A program made the position numbers and the translations under genes. Shown here piece by piece: positions 25,651 to 36,100 of a DNA stretch of 64,000 nt (within the stretch, counting starts at the first letter, position 1; each line of letters starts with the position of its first letter). The notes beneath the pieces are model-generated. The model did no database searches and had not been told where the DNA came from. It saw only the letters and a list, made by a program, of their open reading frames with translations. The stretch is from contig JAJNNX010000047.1 of NCBI GenBank assembly GCA_023159155.1, positions 248,001 to 312,000 on the forward strand, in the 5' to 3' direction. This DNA is from Ustulina deusta (taxonomy: Eukaryota > Ascomycota > Sordariomycetes > Xylariales > Xylariaceae).

Positions 25651-27670
25651 AGCATATTTATTTTTGGGGGTTAGTAGTTATTTTAATAGTACTGCGAAGC
25701 CCGATTATATCTTTTTATTTTTTAAACTTTATTTTTTTTTTGGGCTAATGTTTACTAGGATATTTATATTTTTATTTAAAGAAATATTATAAAGTTTTAC
25801 GAAAAGCTAGCTATAATTTTTTATATTTGCTTTAAATATTAACTATATTAGGTCGGCGCATATATAAAACAACTAATAATTTGATTTAAAAATATAAGTA
25901 GTATAGGACAGAATATAATTATATAAGGCATTAGAAAGTATACCTAGCAAATAATATAAATAATATAAATCTTTTATAGAATAGAAAAAAAAAAAAATAT
26001 AAAATAAGCGTATTATCTAGATTAACGCTTATATTTATCTAAAAGCTATAAAGCTATGCATTCTTACAGGTATTACTAACTAAAAACATATAGTACTAAA
26101 GTTTATTAAGCGTTTTATATAATAATAAAAAAATATAAAATCTATATGTTTAAGATTAAAACAATTAAATATTTAATTAATTGTTATAAAGCTTAAATTA
26201 AAACTATTTGTTTAAATGCTTTATATTAAAATTAGGCTAGTAAAACAAAACGTATTATTTAAAATAAAAATAATAAAAAATCTAATACTAACAAATAAAG
26301 TTAGTATTTTTTATAAAGCTAATTAAATATTTTTTTATTTACTTGCTACTATTCTAAGCGTAGCTAGTTTTAGCTATTTTTTTAATTTTGTTCCTTTTAA
26401 TATTTATTATTATAATAATCTAGGTTTAAGCTAAATTGATTAAATCATGTACTACTACTATATAAAATTAAAAATAAGTTAAATATAATAGTATATCTAG
26501 CTAGAAACCGCTAATAGTAACAAATAGAATAATAGCTTAGAAAAATACTTTAGTTTTAAAGTTATAAAATATATTGTTTATTTTTAATTATAATATTTAA
26601 AGTTTTATATTTATATTAATGCTTATTATAGCAATTTTTTAGTAGGTTAGGTTTATATTTAAGTTTATTTTAATAGTAAGTTTAATAAATAGTTACTATA
26701 TTAAATAATTATATTAGTAATAATATATTAAAAATAAATATTTAGTTTGTTTAAACTCTAACTAATATTATATTATATATATTTTAACTAGCAAATAAGT
26801 AAGGCCTTTTTTATTACTTTTATTTTTACTAATCTATTTTAGCTTTTATATATTAGCTCAAGTAAGATTGTTTTTTTATTATTTTTTTATTATTTTATAG
26901 TTTATAAAAACTATAAGCTTTTGTTATACTTTAGTTATATTAAAAGTTAAGTTTAAAGTTTTTTTATATTTATATTTATAGTTATTAAATATAAGCTATT
27001 TTTAAACTAAAAGTTTAACGTAAGTATAAAAAAATAATTTAAAAAACGCCTAAGCATTAAAGTTTTTAAAACATAATATAAAATTAAGCTATATTTTTTA
27101 ATTATTAATTTTAATATTATTATAATATTTATAAAAAATTATATTAATATATTACTATAAATAAATTAACTAAAATAAAAAATTATAAAAAAATAAAAAA
27201 GCTTAAAAAGTAAAGCTTATTAAATCTAATATTATTAAAGCTAATTTTATTTTTTTTAAATATTTTTAGCTATAAAAAGTTTATTTTTAATAGATTACTT
27301 AATATATTTTTTAAAATATTTCTAAGCTATTGTTTTATTTTTTTAATAAAAAAGTAAAGCTATAAAATATTATTTAAATAATATTAGCTTAAGATTGCTA
27401 GTTGCTATTTTTAAGAATAATTATAAAAAAGCTTATAATATATATAAAAAAATAAGAAATATTTAAAAGCAGCTTTTAAATTTAAATAAACTAGAGCTAG
27501 GTTTTTTTTTATATTTGCAAAGCAGAATTAAGCATAAAAAGGTTATTTTATAGCTTTAAAACCTATTATTAGTTCTTAGCGTTTTTTTAGTAGTTTTTTT
27601 AAAAGATTAGCTAGTAAGTCTAATATATTCCGGGAAAAATATAATAAAAAAAAATAGCCTAAGTAGAGGC
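25651..27670. repeat. RIP-flattened repeat abutting the PKS-NRPS 3' end
   Basis: About 2 kb of extremely AT-rich, stop-filled DNA that ends abruptly where the megasynthase coding island begins. The element is not identifiable. Its position just where the T and release domains should follow the adenylation domain makes repeat insertion or rearrangement the likely cause of the gene's truncation. Confidence 0.55.
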
Positions 27671-27860
27671 AGCATTATTTAGGACAGGAGGAGTAGCGTA
27701 CACCGGGTGGGTTCAACCGTTCTGTTTTTTTTAATACGGTGCTTTAGTGGGTCAACACGCCGATGGCAAAACGGAGGCCCGGCGGCTACGAGGTGGACCG
27801 CACCGCCACGACCCGCACGATGAGTCAGCACAGACTCTCGTGCTGAGTTTGTCATATTGC
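27670..27860. other. CpG-rich junction between PKS-NRPS and repeat DNA
   Basis: This short stretch is clearly more GC- and CpG-rich than both the megasynthase exons and the flattened repeat to its left. It codes for the unusual tail after the adenylation domain, which matches no T domain in any frame. It contains a hairpin (TCAGCAC, 8-base loop, GTGCTGA) at about 27,824-27,845. It may be the unmutated end of a mobile element that replaced the gene's 3' end. Confidence 0.5.
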
Positions 27861-30137
27861 GTAACTCTGGTCTTTGAGTTAGAGGCAACTGACTTATGGC
27901 GATTCGGTCGATTTTATGAGAATTTGTGTATGGCAAAGCGTCGACTTGGATAAAGCTGGCGGGAATCATATAATATGGAATGTCAAGCTGCGATGGCAAT
28001 GTTTCTATTACATGGGCGCGCTGGTCTGGTGGGTATTCTGGAAGGAATACAATATGTGCGACGAGAAAGAGACCGCCTTGCAGCAATTCTCTGCGAGTGG
28101 ACACTATCGCTTGGCTGAGGGCAGTGGCGGAGGCTTTGATAATGGCTGCTTCGACCTCGCATAAATCTATCCTCAGTCCCCGAACTTTGACCTGAGTATC
28201 ACCAGCGATGCGCCCTTCTATGAGCAAGGAGCCGCTAGAAGTCCATCGACCCAAGTCCCCTGTTCGGTGTAAGCTGCCCCAATCACAATCAAGCTCTCCT
28301 ATTGAATGGAAGATGTTTGGAATGAACCGTTCTGCCGTAAGCTTCTCGTCGTTCAGATAGCCACTGGCGACACCAGGCCCACCGATGTAGATCTCTCCTT
28401 GCATGCCGAAAGGCACCGGTCTCATCTTCTCATCCAGCACATAAAGTGAATAATTTGGCAAGGGATAGCCAACTGGGATGTTTCTTTGGCATTCGATCCC
28501 GCCTCGCTGGGAGTTATACAGCAATTCCATAGACGCTGCGGTAAAAGATGTTTCCGTTGGACCATAGGCGTGAAATAGCCGAAGGTCATCTTTCCTGAGC
28601 ATCTGCAGTTCACGCAGAGCTGCATCGACACCTGGCTCACCGCCCGTGATGGCTCTTTTCCATGACGATCGGCGCAGCCGATTGATATCACCATACTGAA
28701 GGAGCGCCACTAGCTCGGAAGTGCAGCAAAAGGTATAAGTGATATGCTTTGAATGGATAAGCTCAGAGATAGCGACAGCATCCCCGCGGAGTCGTCGTGG
28801 AATTATCAGAACGTTGCCCCCAAAACACAGCGCCGTGAAGATCTGGATAAGTGACATGTCGAAGCCCGATGAACTTTGTTGAAGCACTTGTTCTGACTCA
28901 AGATGGTAGATATTAGCACAGAATTCAAACCAGTTGCGCAGTCCAACGTGTTTTACAACAATGCCTTTCGGTGTGCCCGAGGACCCGCTAGTGTAAAGCA
29001 ATGTTGCGCCATGATCAGACGTAGCCAAAATGGGCGCTCTACTGGGATGATTGAAACACATATCAAGAATAGACACGTCAATCGTCATCCACGTTGAGAT
29101 ACCAAGGTGATGTGCGTGTCCTGATGTGTGCTGGTCGGCGAGTAGAACCGTCGCTCCTGAGCTCTTTGTTATTTTAGCAAGTCGAGACCAGGGGATACCC
29201 ATGTCAAGCGGGACATAAACTGCGGCAACCCTCATGATAGCCAGAATTGAAGCTATCCAGTCGATCGAAGGCTCTTGGAGAACTGCAACGCGGTCTCCAG
29301 GTTTGACATTGAAAGATAGGAGAGAATGGGCAATGATATTTTCACGCTGAGCCAACGCTGCATATGTAGCGGCCTCGCCATCAACGCAACGTACGGCAAC
29401 CACATTTTGATGGCTTTTCACTATATCTTCGACCTTATGGCTTATAGTTTCAGGCCATTGACTTATAATAGACGGTCCTATTGATGGATTAATATCAAAC
29501 CAAGCGTGTATACACAGAAGAGTAACAATACCTCTGCTAAAAGACAAAGCTTTGTCAACATCGGCGGGGTCAAAAATCTCAGGGTCACTTAATTTTGCCA
29601 TAGGCTGCCTGGGAAAATGATTCACGAGGAGTTCGTAGCTTCGGGCGAGACGTTCGGCATCATGTCTGTTATACAGATCATTACGCACCATCATGATGAC
29701 CAGGCAGTCCCCATTCGGATCATCGATGAGATCGAGTGTAAGGTCGTATGCCAACTTAAAGGCCTCCAATGCGACAAGTTCCATCTCGCAGTTTCCCCAA
29801 GTTTCTTTCGTGGACTGGCCGAGGCGATAGTCTACGAAGCACTGAAACATCGGGGTATGTGTTGAGGACCTTTGAATATCGAGCCTGGTCGATCATGGTT
29901 AGCTTTAAACAAACTCAAATACTCAGAAATCCTTTGGTGTCTCACTCGTCTAGTAACACTTGAAAAGGAACTTTCGAATGCTGTAAGGCAGTGTACGTAG
30001 TATCGCGTGTCATCTTAAGCACGTGCTCGAATGTATCCTCGGCCGTAGTGTGAAAGCGCAATGGTAGAAGATTGACAAACACACCAATCCCAGTCATCAT
30101 ATGATCGGAATTTCGGTTCGCATCACCAATCCCAATT
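27679..30137 (-). CDS. NRPS portion: end of condensation domain and adenylation domain
   Basis: Downstream of the 4-bp duplication the other frame continues the condensation domain (GIGDANRNS, then KVPFQVLLDE), crosses an intron at 29,885-29,945 and enters the adenylation domain, which activates an amino acid as its AMP ester. Core motifs are present: LLYTSGSSGTPKG (A3), AYGPTETSF (A5), GEIYIGGPGVASGY, HRTGDLGRW (A7), QVKVRGLRIDLCEVE (A8) and SHKIDR (A10, with its lysine). A hand alignment to GrsA gives specificity positions D-M-I-T-I-G-A-F-T-K. The first aspartate fits an alpha-amino acid, but I make no substrate call. After A10 about 65 residues continue in a CpG-rich segment without the GGxS motif of a T domain, then a stop at 27,679. 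Without its upstream exons this part has no start codon of its own that I trust. Confidence 0.85.
29478..29531 (-). other. Probable in-frame 54-bp intron in adenylation region
   Basis: Read on the minus strand it begins GTATTG and ends CAATAG. Its length is a multiple of three and it has no stop, so an ORF finder reads through it. Removing it joins SRG to PSIISQWPE, which matches the usual family layout before the adenylation core; leaving it in adds 18 hydrophobic, atypical residues. The placement is inference from spacing and splice signals. Confidence 0.6.
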
Positions 30138-33100
30138 AATTGTAACATCCTCAATGTCGGCGTATCGAGTGAGCAATGCGCGGAAGACAGCAAGGTAAAA
30201 GTGGAATGGAGTAACAGCGGCTCCACGAGAAAGCTGTAATATGGCTTTCTTAGTATCCAGTCCGATTCGAAACTCAACTCGCTCGTTTTCGTAGGCACGT
30301 AGAGCTGGCCTAGCACGTGTGCTGCTAAGCCGTAGGACAGGCAAGGGAGGCGATAGTGTATTGAATTGAGATTTCCAGTAGCGAAGACTCCCCTCGTAGG
30401 TGCCACTGGAAATCAACGCCTTTTCTTGCGCGAGATAATCGGTGAGCTGAAATGGTGACATCGTGTCTTGGCTTAATATCGGGGAAGTATAGTAATGCTC
30501 CAAGTCCCGTAGGAAAACTTTCAGAGAACTACCGTCCATAACTAAACTATGTGTGCCAATGATAATGAAACTGACCGTCTCGGAGATAGACAAAATTGTG
30601 AACCTCATAGTTTCACCCTCGCGAATATCGTAGACGTGGCTCTTTATCTCCTTCAATGCCTCAAAAACCTGCATCTCATGCTCAACAGTCCGCAGCTCGC
30701 AATGTATGACGGGCCTGTCCATGATGATTTGAATTGGGCGTCCCACTGATTCGAGGAACCGAGCTCGGAGTGACTGGTGTCGTTGAGCGGTCAGATGGAG
30801 AGCGTTCCTTAGCTCCTCGTACTGGACTCGACCCTTTATCTTGAAACAGACTGTGTGATTCAGGTTTGTATCATCTTCGAAAAGGTTGCGGACAAGCCAA
30901 AACATCATCTGGCTTGAGGAAAGCTGGTGTTCGTTAGAAACTGCGTTCTGTTCTCTTGTGCGGGAAATATCCGTGACACTTAACCTCTCCCCTGATGGTT
31001 TGGCGATGCTAGATAGTTCGAAGTCGCCATTACGGTGGCCCATATGGAGACCGCCTAAGTCAGAAGCTGTGGCTGTTGTCCTCGTCCCTCCGTCGCTAGA
31101 TTCATTCTTCGGTGTAGTAGGGTAGCTCTCGTTGCCTGATATATTGATGTCGATTGTGTCTGCCGCGGTTTCGATAACGTCTGAGATGGTTCCACCCCCA
31201 AGAATCTTCAACACGGGAATGTTGACCAGCATCGTCTTCATGAACCAGTTGCGAATCTCGACGGCTAGAAGCGAGTCTGTACCCAATGCGCTCCAGCGTA
31301 GATTCTCGAAGTCTTCCTTCGAGACCTCTTCAAAACCCAGTTGGTACAGGGCGCATACTTTCGGCATTAGGGCCTCCTTGATCATACTAACAATCTCGCT
31401 TTTCGTCTTTGCCTCAAGAAGAAGAGTCAGTAACGTGGCGCTAGACACCTCACTCCGCATAGTCATTTCCCCGATGCGACGACTCCTCACGAAGTGACCC
31501 ATCATGGGATTATATGCCCATATCGGCTTAGTCGGATCTTGCAAGTCAACGGTGGCCACGCTCGTCGCGATTTCGACCGGCTCAGAAGAGTTTGGGCGCC
31601 CTGCCAAAATAGCTTCCGCGAATAGCGTATGGAAGTCACTTTCGGAAATGAACAGATGAGAGCTAGATTTGACTCGTTTATGTAAATCAATTTCTTGGTG
31701 AGAAATATATCCGACACCAAGGATGGGGCCGATATGCATAACAGACGCCGCCAGCCCTCGCCGGCGCCGCTGCTCTGCCAGTCCGACCATGAAGAGGTTG
31801 GCCGCTGAATAGTTCGATTGACCGGCATTCCCCGTAACTGCACCGATGGATGAGCAAAAGACGAAGAAATCCAGAGGAGAATCGTGAAATAAAAAATCTA
31901 AATGCAAGCTCCCTTCGACCTTAGGTCGCGCAACTCGTAGTAGTTTTTCGAGGCTTAGCCCGTGAATCGGTGTGTCCTCTAGGACCACTGTCAATAACAC
32001 ACTACATGTCAGTACACGCTTTGCAACTATTTAGCTGAGTAGTTTTGGCTTACTTGCACCCTGCACAACGCCCCCTACTGGTGGCAGAGTTGCAAGAATA
32101 GATTGATAAGCTCGTTCAACTTGGTTCTTATCCGTTAGGTCGCTATTCGCCTAGTTAGTTTGAGGGAAAAACAAGGAAATGCGGAGATGAGAAAGACCAA
32201 GTGAAGGTTGAAACTTGCCAGTCTAACACTTTAATTGAAACCCCAAGGTCGGCTACATGTTCAAGCCAGAGATTGTCAATAACAGGATGTCGACTAGAAA
32301 GAGCAATGAACCTAGCCCCATGTCGAATCAGCCACTCGCACAGAGACAGCCCCAGGCTTCTAGTAGGCCCTGCTAGCCAATATGTTTTTGTTGAAGACAG
32401 AGATATAAGAGACGCGACTGGTTGAACTTGGACTGTAATATTGGATTTGGGGCCCCAGTTGACAATGGTATCGGGTGCCAGTCGACCCTTCGCTTGGGGG
32501 AGAGCTTCTGCTTCCTGCAATGGAGCAGCCATCACACGTATCATGTCCGTATCCAAGAGGAGACGCTCAGCACATTCGACTGTGAACTTGAACATCTGTT
32601 TTACGCCATCCAATTTCGATTGTCTAGGTATCCAGCTATCGTTGCTGAATATTGTGTCTGTATCCTCAAAACGGCATGACGACGGGAGATGAGATCTGAT
32701 CAAGTCCACGATTGGCTGTCTTCCATTTTTTCCAATGCAATTGATGAATACAGATGCAGTCTTCGGGAGGACGTCACATATTGTTCTCAAGGCCCCGGCT
32801 GAGTGGATTCTGATCCAAGAAGAAGGGGCCACCTGTGCATCGACCGTAACACAAACAACTTTCACGCCGATGATCTTAGCCTTGAAGTTTAACGCAGCAG
32901 CCAAGGCAGCAGTAGGTTCAAGAGCGAGAATAGTTTCGCCCTCCTCTAAGCCTTCAATAACGGCAGTTGCAACGAGCAGTTGGAGAACAAGGTTAAGTAG
33001 TCTGGCTTCATTTCCAATCTTGATGTTCGTAGCAACAGAAACGTTCTCCCAAGGTGAGAGGGTGGATTTATGGTCTGTGGTTAGGACAACCCTATACTCG

Positions 33101-36100
33101 CTTGTCTTGTAATGTTTCCCGAGCGAAAGGAACATGAAACTTCTGTTAGTAATTCTAACAGCCGATAAGATAGAAAGCGAAGTTCGCAGCGGCGTTAAGT
33201 GTTGTAATTCAGGGTCTCCCAGCTGTGCGAGAAAGGTATAGCCCGAGTTGGTAGAAGATAATTCAACCACTGATGTATCCAAGCTAGCTTCTGTTCTGAT
33301 TTGCCGCCTGGTAGAGTTGTACCGGTTATTCATCTTCTCACTAGGTAGCAAGCGGGGAATGAGTTCCCGACCTTGCTCATCCACCAATATCTCCGGTTCA
33401 AGACTGAGAAGAAGATTTAGTTGTGCATTTGGCTGCATCCAAATTTTCGTTGCTTGGAACCGGACAAGCGTTTCGGATATTTTACGCGCTGTCATCATTT
33501 CCGGATCCTCAAAATCAAGAAATTGAGCGTCGAGTGCTGGAATCTCCCATAGTGCAGAACGAAGAAGTCCTAACATCATATTGGACTGCGGGTTGCCGGC
33601 CAGGCGGCCTTGTGTAACCCAAAGAAGCGATCCGATCTCCTGTAAGGTTTCCCGGAACGACTCCCATTCCACATTCGAAATGTTATGAAGAAATGGCTCA
33701 TCAATGTCTACAAGACTGAGAACTGTTGCTGTCGAACAGATATGATGAGCGGTGAGTTCGCTCCACGACCGAACAACAACGATTCTGCCACAGTACTGTT
33801 CCAGAAGATATGGTAGTTCCCGTACTAGAGAAGCAGTCTGGCTCGATGCCCCAGCAATTATAACTAATTCTGAAAATAAATATCCGTTAGGAAAGTCGTA
33901 CGTGACCGCTGCGAACGGCACTGGGCTGCGAAGAAAAGATACTTTCTCGTCGACGGCCTGGGATACGAAAATATTCACTGGAGTGACAAAAGAATCCGTG
34001 TCTGGTGACGTAACGTCGCAACCGGAGAATCCTGTGACCTTCAGGATTTTATCCCATTCGCACAAGTCGACGAAAGGAGTAAGCTCGCGCCCATCTTGCG
34101 ATCCAGCCCACCAATCTGGAAAGGCCCCGAAAAGCGCTCCGAAACGGGAGTTGGTATGAGATTGCCCCTCAAGCGCTACTAGGTACCCACCAGGCTTAAG
34201 GAGGGATCGAGCGTGGCGTAGAGTTGTCTCCAGACAAGGGGTTGTGTGCAGAACCATGGAAGCAACTACGAGGTCATATGAGTGCTCTGGAAAGCCTTGG
34301 GGGCCGGGGCTTTGAGTAGCATCCAAAACCTTGTAGAAAAAGCCTCCATAGTCCTTTAGCTCTTCTTGGGCAGCTGGGAAAAAGCCAGATGAAACATCCG
34401 TGAATGTATAAGAATTATAAGCTGACTTGATCTCGTGAAGAATCCGTTTAGTAGCACTGCCGGTTCCAGCGCCGATCTCCAAAATATCCATATTCGGAAA
34501 TCGATAAGCAATTTGTCTCACAAGCTTGGCCATTAGCTCAGTATGGGTGGACATTCCTATTGACTCCTTATAGTAAGTCTCAAGCATTTTGTCTGCCATA
34601 CCAACTTCTATAGGCGACTTTGCACCGTCGATAATCTCTGTAAGACTCAGTCCCATCTGGTACAGCAACTTGAAGTCGATCAAATGTTTCAAAGGCTCGC
34701 ACTCGCCAGTTAGCTGCTCCAAAGTGTCATGTTCCCATTCCGGACGCCAAAATGGGAGCTTGCCTTGCCTAGCGAGGTCGAGAACATGGGACGAATATTT
34801 GAAAAGCGACGCATAGATGCCGTCAGATCGCGAGCCGTGATGTTTTGAAAATTTCCGGTCTACTCTGCGGAGGCAGAATACGGCAAGTCTCTCAAGAAGA
34901 GCAGCAATCTCCAACTGTTCAGCAGTGACCTTGACGTGAACCCCTAACCGAGACCAGTCTGGCGTTGCTACATCCCATGTTACTGACGAAAAAAGCTCCT
35001 TATCGTCGCTGGCTGTCGCACTAGCCAGTGGGGAGCACTAATTTTGAGTTAGTCTGATCAGAATCTCATTAAGTTATCCAAAAGCTGCAGGTCACATACC
35101 TCAAGGCCATCAATCTGTAACATGGCGTGATCAAGATCAGGTGTATAAACATCAACAGTGCCATCGAATACGTCTCTATCTCCGTTAATTGAAGCGTCGA
35201 ACTGCAATGATGACTCCGGCGTAACGTTTGACTGGCATAATGCTGGGTTAATCCTGACGCTCCTGATGCACCTTGGCACATGCAGCGTCCAGATGCCTCC
35301 GTCAAAAGGCGCGGCCCGTGCCAGAAAGATAGACTGAAAAGCAGCATCGATGATAGCAGGATGAATTATCAACTCTCCCAGCAGCTCCCCGCAAGATATA
35401 GTTCCTGTCGACTTCCCAAACTCTCTCTTCAAGTCCGAGAGGTTAGTGAACGGAGGAGTATACTGGTATCCCTTCATTCTCAAGGAATTATAGAAATCTT
35501 CCGGCGACACCTTCCACAATTTGCCCACGGGAGAGTTCCTAGCTGGGAGAGCACAGTTCGATACGGCGCCTAGAGCAATACGCAAGTGCCCGGTAGCTCT
35601 TATATCTAGAGAAGCATCAACTCGATCATCAGCCGCATAATAGGTGAAACTCGCTGTGACGATAGATTCGTGCTCCCTGGATATTTGACTAAGGGAAAAT
35701 ATACCCTCAACCTTGGTTTCTTCGTGATCGAACGTCAATGCCTTGCCCATTTTCACGTCGAGAACTTCAATGAGCGACACCAAATGCCCCTTGCAGATGG
35801 CCAAAGCTGCTTCCGCAGCAAGTACAATGTAGGCAGCAGCGGGAAATACTATCTGTTCCTGTAGCTTATGGCCTTTTAGCCAAGGAATCTCCCCAGGAAC
35901 TAGGATTTGTCTCCACTGCATTTCATGTTTCGTGCTAGTTGCAGTTTCAGTACCTAACAATAAGTTTGCAGGTGCTGGTCGGCTGCGTTCGACATGGGCA
36001 AGTCTTGATTCGTGCCAATATTCGCGATCATGGTCCCAAGAATACTTCGGTAGACCCTTAATCAGCTTGTGAGAAACATAATTCCCGGAAAGGAAACTTT

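Noticed and set aside
27679..27880. Possible carrier (T) domain after the adenylation domain
   Set aside because: No GGxS-type phosphopantetheine motif in any of the three frames; the tail composition differs from the gene.
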